This document shows, piece by piece, positions 33,001 through 40,100 of a DNA stretch of 64,000 nucleotides. The DNA comes from Corythucha ciliata (Eukaryota > Arthropoda > Insecta > Hemiptera > Tingidae): the NCBI GenBank assembly GCA_038030265.1, contig CM075939.1, forward strand, positions 6,553,253 to 6,617,252, in the 5' to 3' direction. How positions within the stretch are numbered: position 1 is the stretch's first letter; the number at the start of each line of letters is the position of its first letter. The notes below the pieces were generated by a model. The model made no database searches. It was not told where the DNA came from and was given only the letters and a program-made list of their open reading frames with translations. The translations under genes were made by a program, and so were the position numbers.

Positions 33001-34712
33001 ATTATTAAAAGGCCTTAAAAAGTTACCAATAGAGGTTTATAATGAGAGACTTTTAGGGGCCTCTTGAAGATTTCCACCCCGGGCTCCGATACGTGTAGGT
33101 TCGCCTGTGATTGAAGGTCCTCCCCTCCCCTCCCTTCTGAAACAGATTTTTCGAGCAAGATAATGGCACATTGTCCCCTAGTATTGTCCGTCTCTTCGCA
33201 AGGAAACTAATAAATTGCTCAGTTAAAAACCTGTTGGTTCCTACACCAATTTTCACCTCTGACTCCTCAATACGGCAGCCCCCCCCCCCCCGTCTTTAAC
33301 TAGGCACGCTTGTCCCCATCGTTGAGACATGTTATACATATACAAAAAAAAAAAAAAATTGTTGATCAAATACAAGTTTTTTATCTCTCTACAACCAACT
33401 TGCTCAACCGGAAGTTCTGCTCCCGCGGTTTAATTAAGAGGCAAACTGTGTTTACCTTTAATTATTGAATTCTGCACACTTAGCAGGGGGAAAATTCACG
33501 TGCCAGTTGGTCATTTTTTTTTTCTGGAACGAAGATTCTTTAGATAGAGCATTTTCTCTCTCACTCTCTCACTGATGGGAGGTGGAATGTATTGATAGAA
33601 ATTGAAGAGGCAACTCGTCCGTGCTTAGCATCTGCCTGGCACACGTGCTTCTTCCTTCCCTTATAATACCAACCCCATTCATTGCCAGTTTCCCATTTCC
33701 GGAAACGGAAGTTCTTTTTTTTTTTTTTTTTTTTTGGTGCGCTACAATATCCGGGAATAAAGCTTCAATGGGTGGCAAAAATGTGTATGATTTTTACGGC
33801 AAAAATTATAATTAAAAAAAAAAAAAATTTCAATCGAAGCCGCGCCGCCGTTGTCGATTCCAACTGCTGTCATGCTTGGTCACATTCGAGGAACGGACAC
33901 GAAAGGCAAGAGCCCGAAGGAACGTCTTTTAAACAACGGGTGGACAAAGATAAAAAAGTGCGGAGTTACCCATCCAACCGTGTATAAACTTTAAAAAAAA
34001 AAAAAAAAAAAGGTTACCTGACAAAAAGACGCATAAACTATATTTATATCGTCTTTCTTTAAGGAAGTTTAATAATTCATTTCTTCCCGTGCGCTCCCCC
34101 CCCCCCTTGATTCATTCTTCTAGAGAGTTTTTGTGCGGCAAAGTCAGTCATCTGTGCAATGTGTCGAAAATGAAAAGTAGTTTGATTTACCTGACCACTG
34201 TCCTGGAAGGGTGGGATTTATCGTTTGAGGTTGATATCGCGTGTGAACTGAAATAGGAAATAAAATAATGAATTTTGGGGGGAAAATTAAAGGAAAAAAA
34301 AAAAAAAAACAACAATACCTGATCTTAGCGAGAAAAACAAAGCTGTCGTCACGGATAAGACAATGGCCGTCGACAGAATCAAAGCAATCAACAGCGAGCA
34401 CAGTCGGTCATCCTTAGTCGTCTGTGCATTGACGGCCGCACCGCTTTCACCACCGCCGCCGCCGCCTCGCCCTCGCCGAGTGCACAGAGCCTGGAAAGAG
34501 CACGGCCGTGATTTCCTTGGCGTTGTCGTTACCGTCGTCGTCGCCGTCGTCGTCGTTGTTCCATTCACCCTCGGGAGACCCGGCGGCACTGTCGACATTA
34601 TTTGTTGATGAGCGGTTCCAACTGCACCCACTTCGATGGTGTACACGTTGGGCCATTTCCGTCCACCTCGTGGGGCACCTGGCCCTCCGCCTTCAAATCC
34701 GGGATTATCCAT
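16971..34712 (-). CDS. type II membrane protein with SEA, TSP1 and four LDLa domains (9 exons, 615 aa)
   Basis: Coding exons on the minus strand: 34712-34319, 34247-34191, 19445-19107, 19041-18844, 18787-18602, 18530-18237, 18155-18036, 17307-17160, 17082-16971. All introns have GT and AG ends; seven are phase 1 and the last is phase 2. Every junction keeps frame, and the lengths sum to 1848 nt. Predicted order: cytoplasmic Gly/Thr/Arg-rich tail (1-103), transmembrane segment (about 104-129), SEA (about 151-263), TSP1 (264-329), Pro/Ser/Thr linker (330-391), follistatin-like module plus LDLa (392-489), then three more LDLa. An extracellular adhesion, scavenging or receptor role is inferred. 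SEA plus LDLa is seen in type II transmembrane serine proteases, but no protease domain follows here. The join of exons 1-2 to exon 3 crosses 14.7 kb and rests on phase and topology only. Confidence 0.75.
17160..17307 (-). CDS. exon 8: LDLa repeat
   Basis: Acceptor TTTGTTTCAG, donor GG|GTAAGA. It encodes an LDLa repeat with CIHSKKFCDGLADCLDGSDE and begins the next one (HEWRCG). Intron 7 before it (17308-18035) is 728 bp and contains an A16 run and a fairly open stretch without recognisable exons. Confidence 0.8.
18036..18155 (-). CDS. exon 7: LDLa repeat
   Basis: Acceptor TTATTCACAG, donor ATCG|GTCAGT. It encodes a complete 40-residue LDLa with KRCDGIVDCWDAADESNC. It is a symmetrical phase 1-1 exon. 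Confidence 0.85.
18237..18530 (-). CDS. exon 6: follistatin-like module and first LDLa
   Basis: The acceptor CACCCTCAAG has a long C/T tract; choosing it over the later CAG keeps frame with exon 5. It encodes CFECDIGEVCVALE with a following cysteine-rich stretch resembling a follistatin N-terminal module, then an LDLa ending KRCDGHFNCYDHTDEQNC. Donor TGCG|GTAAGA. Phase 1-1. Confidence 0.8.
18602..18787 (-). CDS. exon 5: Pro/Ser/Thr-rich linker
   Basis: Acceptor TTTTTGAAG, donor CCAA|GTAAAA. It encodes 62 residues rich in Thr, Ser and Pro (for example STPVVTIPSSITLAST), with no cysteine, likely an O-glycosylated stalk between TSP1 and the LDLa array. Phase 1-1. Confidence 0.7.
18844..19041 (-). 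CDS. exon 4: thrombospondin type-1 repeat
   Basis: Acceptor TTCGACAG, donor CTAG|GTAAGT. It begins with the WSEWSDWSEC tryptophan ladder followed by VRVRHRVC. The cysteine count is lower than in a full TSP1 repeat, so the domain may be short or divergent. Phase 1-1. Confidence 0.8.
19107..19445 (-). CDS. exon 3: SEA domain
   Basis: Acceptor TATGTTACAG, donor AGAG|GTTCGT (weak). It encodes 113 residues: VSGEFRFLNETFTPEQLN, the helix SLEFKRLSEEVKSQLEELY, then strands around VRRVKVTSFGPSGRVRCFLI, which match a SEA fold placed just outside the membrane. The usual GS-V cleavage site is not seen; GPSGRV occupies that place, so autoproteolysis is doubtful. Phase 1-1. Confidence 0.8.
19446..20044 (-). 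other. start of intron 2 region, non-satellite
   Basis: Between the SEA exon and the inverted satellite end at about 20045. It contains poly-G and poly-C runs and no open frame with coding character. Confidence 0.5.
20045..24359. repeat. satellite field with repeated orientation switches
   Basis: An inverted terminal module at 20045-20125 opens the field. Units are inverted to about 21560, forward to about 21990, inverted at 22010-22330, forward to about 22850, with an inverted patch around 22930-23120, and forward at 23290-24359. The last part is paralogous to 30490-31520. No gene is visible. Confidence 0.8.
23986..24058 (+). repeat. (TAA)n microsatellite
   Basis: About 24 perfect units, at a point where paralogous blocks have a plain A-run. 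It is the source of an artefactual poly-Tyr frame on the minus strand. Confidence 0.95.
24353..25843 (+). mobile_element. LINE (Jockey/CR1-like) fragment with 7-bp target duplication
   Basis: GGGTTAG at 24353-24359 and 25837-25843 brackets 1477 bp. The paralogous satellite near 31520 has one GGGTTAG in the same context, so this is a clean insertion. The inserted piece is an internal part of ORF2 and lacks the endonuclease, the C-terminus, the 3' UTR and any tail. Confidence 0.85.
24400..25836 (+). pseudogene. LINE reverse transcriptase fragment
   Basis: RT of a non-LTR element. It starts in the linker before RT (SQAIRRAKNRYFCDLFRG). After a frame change near 24620, the RT blocks follow: RGAVLMEDFRPISLLCSLAK, QSGFRAHHGT, LDFSRAFDRVNH, GVPQGSVLGPLLFSVY, the catalytic YADDVKLY and KTQAILFG. 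A TAA at 25044-25046 breaks it directly after HHGT. The protein is cut at 25836 inside the RT C-terminal region (FNGLSAERV). The order of blocks and YADD place it with Jockey/CR1-like LINEs, but the clade is not certain. Confidence 0.8.
25844..26150 (+). repeat. satellite remnant between two LINE insertions
   Basis: Continues the block interrupted at 24359 and matches 31520-31835. It stops at CAGCTCTAAC, where the next insertion begins. Confidence 0.85.
26408..27397 (-). pseudogene. LINE C-terminal domain: CCHC knuckle and PD-(D/E)XK-like endonuclease
   Basis: The C-terminal third of the element protein, 329 codons open. CDGCRGTFSIEHAMSC fits CX2CX7HX4C, the knuckle next to the endonuclease in R2-type LINEs. 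It is followed by RRHNEVRDVLGQL, then GDLTCRVVWE and ALFDIRVTDTDAPSY, the expected catalytic region that nicks target DNA. The typical PD dipeptide is not clear; GDLT may stand in its place. The frame ends at 26408 with a stop close to the family's usual end (FAILRASSLCIHSSRKKWRN). Upstream RT sequence is in other frames. Confidence 0.75.
27398..27839 (-). pseudogene. LINE region between RT and C-terminal domain, frame-broken
   Basis: The minus strand shows RT-thumb-like text in shifting frames (for example EEGMKQSFQIPKFVEKLSQA) with stops between. It links the RT block to the endonuclease block, and no single open frame spans it. Confidence 0.5.
27840..28499 (-). pseudogene. LINE reverse transcriptase core
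   Basis: 219 codons containing RT blocks: GVRPIGVGECLRRILGKVMA, LLLMDAKNAFNVMNRAAALW with the first catalytic aspartate, GVTQGDPLAMLLYGLSTLPL and the catalytic WYADDSSAQGQ. The catalytic residues are intact, but both ends lose frame. This WYADD type with DAKNAFN is characteristic of the endonuclease-type LINE proteins found with the C-terminal domain at 26408. Confidence 0.8.
28509..29096 (-). pseudogene. LINE N-terminal/linker region
   Basis: 195 codons between the zinc finger and RT, helical and charged (RMVKHAKDIRTLLDRRLKLW, EQGHYDALIQEALLQDKKLV). It ends in a Gly-rich turn (LHGGGGPGGSTAEQ), which in this family precedes RT. A frame break separates it from RT at about 28500. Confidence 0.6.
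29289..29519 (-). pseudogene. LINE N-terminal zinc finger
   Basis: 76 codons with CNGCGRSFISLNGHLSRAPAC, a CX2C...H...C finger of the sort that starts R2/NeSL-like proteins and binds target DNA. The frame ends at a stop before the linker region. Confidence 0.6.
30165..33011 (+). repeat. satellite block, forward, higher-order copy
   Basis: Copy of the block interrupted by the two LINEs. It gives the empty sites for both insertions (near 31520 and 31832). A direct duplication of about 850 bp is also present: 31960-32500 repeats motifs of 12640-13150. A short (TAA)n tract lies near 31211-31240. Confidence 0.85.
33012..33115 (+). repeat. array-terminal module
   Basis: GTTACCAATAGAGGTTTATA, then ACTTTTAGGGGCCTCTTGAA, then GATACGTGTAGGTTCGCCTG. 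Identity to 16405-16505 ends after TTCGCCTGTG. Confidence 0.65.
33116..34190. other. intron 2, 5' part, non-repetitive
   Basis: Mixed-composition DNA with several A, T and C homopolymers and no satellite. No exon with matching splice sites and coding frame was found, but a small one could be missed. Confidence 0.5.
34191..34247 (-). CDS. exon 2: juxtamembrane segment
   Basis: 57 nt, phase 1-1, acceptor TTCCTATTTCAG, donor GTCAG|GTAAAT. It encodes VHTRYQPQTINPTLPGQWS, a short extracellular spacer after the transmembrane segment. Intron 1 of the coding region (34248-34318) is only 71 bp. Confidence 0.75.
34319..34712 (-). CDS. exon 1: cytoplasmic tail and transmembrane segment
   Basis: Start codon at 34710-34712 (ACAATGG context), directly after a strong acceptor (TTTTGGTCCCCCTGCAG, boundary at 34715). 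A non-coding upstream exon is therefore expected. It encodes MDNPGFEGGGPGAPRGGRKW, a Thr run, a basic Gly-rich stretch and the hydrophobic LCSLLIALILSTAIVLSVTT, with basic residues on the inner side, as in type II proteins. Donor TCAG|GTATTG. Confidence 0.75.
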
Positions 34713-34715
34713 TGT

Positions 34716-36600
34716 CTGCAGGGGGACCAAAAGATATATAAAGGCGTTATTCGTTTGTTAAACGATTTTTTGAGTGTTACAAAATTGAGACGCGACTAAA
34801 ACGCATTATGCGGTTTAAATGGAATCGCTAACAATCCGGCTTGACAGTTGGTTGACACTGTCGAAAAAAAAAAAGAAGAGCTTACGAGTCTATTCACCAT
34901 AAAAGAAACACTCATTTCAACTCGGCAGTTCATTACCAAAACACCCCCGCCCCTTCCATCCATTCGCGCCTTCATGTCACTCATGTACAAAAGTCACGCC
35001 GCCCGAATATGCACAGAGGTGTTCAAACACAGAGAAATTCATTTTTAAACAATAATTCCTGCGCTAAACAAATGGTTTCTTTCATCGTTTTTCTTGAACG
35101 AAAGAATAACAACACTGCGATGTGCAAAGCACTTCTCAGCCAGATGTCACAGGTGACAAGCATGTGTACAGAACAACCCCAAGGACGAGGTCTTACCCCG
35201 TAAAAAGAAACGAAATACATGCTCCGTGTAGGGGCGCCCACTCGTTTTTCTCTCTTTATTTGAACTGGAGGATTAAAAGAGCTTTGAAACTCCTCCTCGG
35301 CTTAAAAGAAATAAAGAAAGGCCATGAATTTAACGCCTAAAAAAAAAAAAAAAAAAAAAAAAACAAGCCGGACTGCGAAAAGGTTATATCCCTCTAATTC
35401 CTCTCTCTAAAACTAAACATTTGTCTTTCTCGGCGCGAGCAAAAATAAAAAAAAAAAAAACAGCGACGAGCAAACCCTTTTGCGCCCCCAGACAAACTCT
35501 TCGTTCCTATTTTAAAATACAAAGTCTCATCCTAGGAAACTTAAACATGGGGTGGTGTGGTGGGGGGGGGGGATCGACGACAGAACAATGCATTGTGCAA
35601 TCGTCTCAAATGGTTTGTGGGGGGTGCGGGGGCCGAGCCTTGTTTTCTAGCACGCTAATGACCCCTCCCCCCTATCACTAAAAATGACGTCCCATTAGAT
35701 CTTCGTCTCCTTTTTTTTTTTTTTTTCTTTCTTTCACCCTTCGAACCTATCACGGGGGGCGTGTTTGTATGCTAATGGGTTTCTTAAAGGGATTCAAGAA
35801 GACCGCGGATAAAAAACGGTTTAGAAAGGGCTTCAAGTCGAAGTTATTATAGAAGACAAAAAAGGTTCGGCGAGCTCTCTGAACTTGAAGAAATGAAAGT
35901 CTAAAGATGTCTCGAATTCCTCGATGGGTCTCCACCCTCGCTATCTTTCCGCTGTTCCAATAGATAAAAACGATTCACGTTTAAAAAAACAACGATTTGA
36001 AAGAATAAGGGAAGCGAAGCCGATCTTTTATGGCAAGAATTCATAAAGAAAAACCTTGACACGAGCATGAACCGGCCGGAATCGTTCATACTTATTGTTT
36101 ATTTTTGAGTCACGAAGAATGTTTTTTTTTTTTTTATCTGCACTGAATCCAACTACGTTGTTTAAACGGGAATAAATATTCATGCAATTTCCAACGTACA
36201 AATTTCCGTGTCTAACTCCAGGTTTTTGTTCCATCTTGCAAACTTTTTCAAGCCCTATACGCCATTAAGAAGAGGCTTTGTACTCAACAATTTATGAAGG
36301 AGGTCCATTAAAAAAAAAAAAGCCCCCCTATACGTTGCAATCTTGTTCGACGCCTCAACACACCCCTTTCAAATCGAGGAAGAAAACAAAAGAATTCATG
36401 AATTTGAACATCTTTCATCATGAAGGCGGGAGAAAAACAGAAAAGATTAGTTAACGGGATATTTCCTATAGAAGTCATTGTCCGGTAATGTCTTTCCCAG
36501 TAATTTATTCATACGAGTTTAGGAATTAGGGAATTGATTGGGATGAAAAAAATTCAACGAAATTAATTCTTAATTGAAAGACAGAACTAAAGAAAAATTG
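34716..36600. other. non-repetitive region upstream of the gene
   Basis: Contains A-runs (35340-35362), poly-T and poly-G tracts. No protein similarity is recognised in any frame. It should contain at least one 5' UTR exon of the minus-strand gene, because the acceptor at 34716 needs a donor upstream. Confidence 0.4.
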
Positions 36601-36604
36601 ATAC

Positions 36605-36870
36605 TAATGGCGGATTTCACCACCGAGAGTTAAGGTTTGAGTTACGGGTAACTCGGAGTTAGCGTAAAAAAAGTGTTTCACCACTTCGAGTTAAGCTTAA
36701 CCTTGGAGTTACCAAAAGAAACCTCCTCTCATAACTCCGGCTTAACGCAAATAATGAGTTTCATCATCAAAAGTTAGAGTTGGAGTTAAGGATAACCCGG
36801 AGTTAAAGAAAAAATGCGTTTCTCCACTTTGAGTTTGTCTTAACGTCCGGGTTACCAAGAGAGTTAACTC
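36605..36870. repeat. two diverged tandem units rich in GAGTTA/TAACTC
   Basis: TTCACCACCGAGAGTTAAGG to GGAGTTACC and TTTCATCATCAAAAGTTAGA to GGGTTACC are diverged copies about 145 bp apart. Each contains a short dyad, GGGTAACTCGGAGTTA or GATAACCCGGAGTTA. It resembles the end of a DNA transposon or MITE, but no target duplication was identified. Confidence 0.45.
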
Positions 36871-37485
36871 CCAGATCTTATTCTCTAGTATTTCCAGGGA
36901 ATAATCTCTTGACTCGGACATAACTCTTGACCCCTTGTTTCAGGCCCAAAAAATATGTTTAAAATTTCGTTCTGTCTTGAATTTCATGTTAAAAAAGTGA
37001 TGATGAAACAGCGCACTGCTATATTCACGAGGACGATGACAATATTTAGACGGGTTCAATAAGGGCGACGATATGGAAGGGTAACAACCCGCTCTCAAAG
37101 ACGGCTAGGACGGGACGGCTCATGATATTGCGGGTTTGTAAGGAGCGAGTGATGTAAATTCAATAGTACGAATAAAATGATGTTTTAATTCACAAAAGTC
37201 TGAATAACAAATGAGAACTACAACGCGTATAAAGTATCAAAATCCTATATTATGATAGATCGCTTGTTCACTTGTGGGTCGTCCGGTCCTTTATCGGCGG
37301 ACCGGACTGTTGATTCCACCGTAAGGCTTCAAACGAATTCCATAGCCTGTAGCTAAAGAACGCACGTTATTATGCTGCTTATTATTTGGAGTTGCCTCTT
37401 TGCCTGTCGGTCACTTCGGGACACATCAGATACTCTGTAAAGGCAATAGCATCTGATTGTGAGTCTATAGCACGAAGTGGAACTG
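36871..37485. other. unassigned DNA left of the young Gypsy element
   Basis: No coding frame is recognisable. A dyad TCGTCCGGTCC...GGACCGGAC lies near 37276-37309. This segment was continuous with 41986 onward before the retrotransposon inserted. Confidence 0.4.
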
Positions 37486-37490
37486 AGGCG

Positions 37491-37570
37491 TGTAAAGAAT
37501 TTGACTCCTTTCAATCTCAAAACAAACTTCAAAATATTTTTATTATTTTTTTAAACACACATGCTCTACA
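37491..37570 (-). repeat. 3' LTR (80 bp)
   Basis: On the minus strand it begins TGTAGAGCATGTGTG and ends TTCTTTACA. No mismatch to the 5' LTR. It is unusually short for a Gypsy LTR. Confidence 0.95.
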
Positions 37571-37583
37571 TCCTTCCTTCTCT
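37571..37583 (-). promoter_or_regulatory. polypurine tract
   Basis: AGAGAAGGAAGGA on the minus strand, touching the 3' LTR; it is the priming site for plus-strand DNA synthesis. Confidence 0.85.
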
Positions 37584-37607
37584 AAGGAGCTCATTGGAAG
37601 TAATAGC

Positions 37608-38282
37608 TCATTGGAAGTAAATAGGAGGTTTAACTATTCTTCCAAACCTCGTTTTATACCCCCCTTGTTTCGGTATTGAACCAGGCGACGAATATGGAGT
37701 TCTCGGATAGGCGACGTCTGGAATTGTATTACGGACTTCAGGCGATGAACGGTTACTTCCCGTGCAGGAGACGGCTGCGGCTGGAACAGGATTGCGAACT
37801 TCTTCGCTGCCTTGATTCAAAGTCATGTTTACATCCCTAAGCCTTTCAAGAACATGACCAAGTCTTTTATCATGCTCATCTTGGGTGCTTCCGAAAACTA
37901 AAAAATCGTCCATTTGGTTGACAACCCCTTCGAGACCTTCTATTATTTCTGCCATTCGTTTTTGGTAGTGCTCTGGGGCGCTGCAAATCCCAAAAGGAAG
38001 ACGACGGTAGAAAAATCGGCGACGGACTTCAGGCGATGAACGGTTACTTCCCGTGCAGGAGACGGCTGCGGCTGGAACAGGATTGCGAACTTCTTCGCTG
38101 CCTTGATTCTCGTCCGTATGAGTCATCGATATGGATGAATCGGGTAGCGGTGCACTGGCCGGAACAAGAAACTTCCTATTGCGCCGGATGTTCTTGAAAC
38201 CGCAGTCTACGACGTAATCTCGCCCAGTTTGGCCGAAGTCTATCACGGTCCCATATTTTTTTTTGAACAGTAACCCAAACAC
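37608..38282 (-). pseudogene. pol: Gypsy integrase tail with an inserted RT-core segment
   Basis: Starts in the integrase C-terminal region (TGRDYVVDCGFKNIRRNRKF) and ends SIPKQGGYKTRFGRIVKPP. In the middle lies RT sequence (FYRRLPFGICSAPEHYQ, then NQMDDFLVFG with the catalytic MDD, up to NMTLNQ). It is flanked by two copies of a 29-residue tail segment, GSEEVRNPVPAAAVSCTGSN and onward. The RT segment, about 37812-38025 in DNA, copies about 40015-40200 of the same element. The whole frame stays open, so it would be read through into an abnormal integrase tail. Upstream, a shift in the T8 run near 38255 separates it from integrase. Confidence 0.85.
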
Positions 38283-39462
38283 GTTCCCCTCTGTTTAGAC
38301 ATCTTAACGGGCGGGCTCGATGTCTCCTGTCGAAATTGATTTTCGTCTTGCTCTTGCTATCAGCTTGAAATCTCCTGTATGTGTCAATATCAGGCCAGCA
38401 GGGGCGTAGTTTTTCTAGGGTGATAGGTACGCTGGTCCGAATTCTTCTGCCGTACAATAATTCAGCTGGACTATATCCAGAATCAAGCGGAGAGCTCCTG
38501 TACGCTAATAGACCTTCATACGGATCAGCATTTTTTTTAAGAATATTTTTTACAGTTCTCACAGCTCGCTCGACTTGACCGTTTGACTGAGGGTAATTTG
38601 GACTGGAAGTTACTAATTTAAAATTGAAGGCTTTTGAAAATTTTTTGAATTCATCGCTAACAAACTGTGGGCCATTGTCAGTCCTCAGGGTGAAAGGGAC
38701 TCCATGTCGTGAGAATATACCTTTCAAGGCGAATATGACACCTCCTGAGACCGTTGAATTCAATTGAACCAGTTCTATAAATTTTGAAAAATAATCCTGA
38801 ACCACAATGTAATTTTTTCCTTCCCAGAATAATAAGTCAGCTCCAACAGTTTGCCATGGGCCAGCCGGGACCTCCGATGGAATGAGTGGTTCTGATGAGT
38901 CCGGTGAATTTTCAAGACAGGTTGAACAACTACCTATCACTCGTTTGATGTCTGTGGTGATCCCTGGCCACCAAACACAGTCCCGAGCCCTCGATATACA
39001 CTTGTTGATCCCGAAATGTCCCTGATGGAGGGAATCCAAAATTTCTTTCCGCATTGCATTAGGAACGAAATACCACTGGCCGTGAAATATAACACCGTGG
39101 TGCACTACTAGGTTGCCTCTTTCACGATAGAAATCAGTGTGAATGAAGTTGTCCCAGTTTCCCGTTTGCACTGCATTTTTTAAGTTTATAGTAAGCCTGT
39201 CTTCATTCTGGCACGCTTTCAGGAGTGCTACTCTCGAGTCAGCCACCGGGATTGACGAAATAATTGTGTTGACGTGTGTCTCTATATCATCGAGCACATC
39301 TCTCCTAGTCTTGTCATCGTTCGTCGGAAATCTCGAAAGAACATCTGGTAAAATAAAGTCTTTTCCTTTTACGTGTTTGATGTCGAAATCGAAATTCAAA
39401 AGGCGCATTCGAAATCTTTGAAGGCGGGCTGACAAAGCACTGATTGGCTTGCGGCCCAACAA
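38176..39462 (-). pseudogene. pol: Gypsy RNase H end and integrase
   Basis: It begins in the RNase H C-terminus (LGRKPISALSARLQRFRMRL, VKGKDFILPDVLSR). Integrase follows, with a zinc-binding domain (HQGHFGINKC near the histidines, CSTCLENS), the DDE core (VGADLLFWEGKNYIVVQDYF, LRTDNGPQFVSDEF, PQSNGQVERA) and a basic C-terminus (RGERVWVTVQKK). All three catalytic acidic residues are present. It is separated from the preceding RNase H block by a frameshift near 39470 and from the tail by one near 38255. Confidence 0.85.
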
Positions 39463-39467
39463 CTCGA

Positions 39468-40100
39468 CTAAGGGCGCTTATGGTCAGTTAAAAGCGTAAA
39501 CCTTTGGGAGAAACGTTCGCATGCCCACGTAAGAGCCAATGCTTCCTTTTCTATTTGGGCGTAGCGTGTCTCAACTTCGCTCAGTGTGCGAGAAGCATAT
39601 TGTACAGGGTGCCACTTATTGTTAACGAACTGTTCGAGCACAGCTCCTAGACCAAAGCATGATGCATCTGCACATATTCTAGTTTCTCTTTTCCAGTCGA
39701 ACAAGAATAAACTAGCCGGTGACAAAATTAATTTCTTAACGCTCTCGAACGTTCTGTCATGATTGGTAGACCACTGCCACTCATTTTTGGAACTAAGTAA
39801 TTCGTGTAGAGGCTTGGACAGTTCAGAAAGTCGAGGGAGAAATTTCATGAGGTAGTTTAACATGCCCATTAAGCATCTCAAGTCCTTCCGACTTTGAGGT
39901 TTAGGCATCTCGAGGATAGATTTGAGCTTGTCATCCATGGGAAATATTTTCCCATCTTCTAAAATGTGTCCTAAAAACGTAACTTTTCGCACATTGAATT
40001 CGCACTTGTCTTGATTCAAAGTCATGTTTACATCCCTAAGCCTTTCAAGAACATGACCAAGTCTTTTATCATGCTCATCTTGGGTGCTTCCGAAAACACA
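39468..40100 (-). pseudogene. pol: Gypsy RT palm-thumb and RNase H
   Basis: Continues RT after the damaged active site: VFGSTQDEHDKRLGHVLERL, FNVRKVTFLGHILEDG and LMGMLNYLMKFLPRLSELSK. RNase H then begins (ICADASCFGLGAVLEQF, ETRYAQIEKEALALTWACER), ending at LLTDHK where the frame breaks. It is in a different frame from the gag-RT part because 19 bp are missing near 40095. Confidence 0.8.

Noticed and set aside
34447..34741. Plus-strand and alternative minus-strand frames over exon 1
   Set aside because: Shadows of a GC-rich, Thr/Gly-rich coding exon; no splice or domain support.
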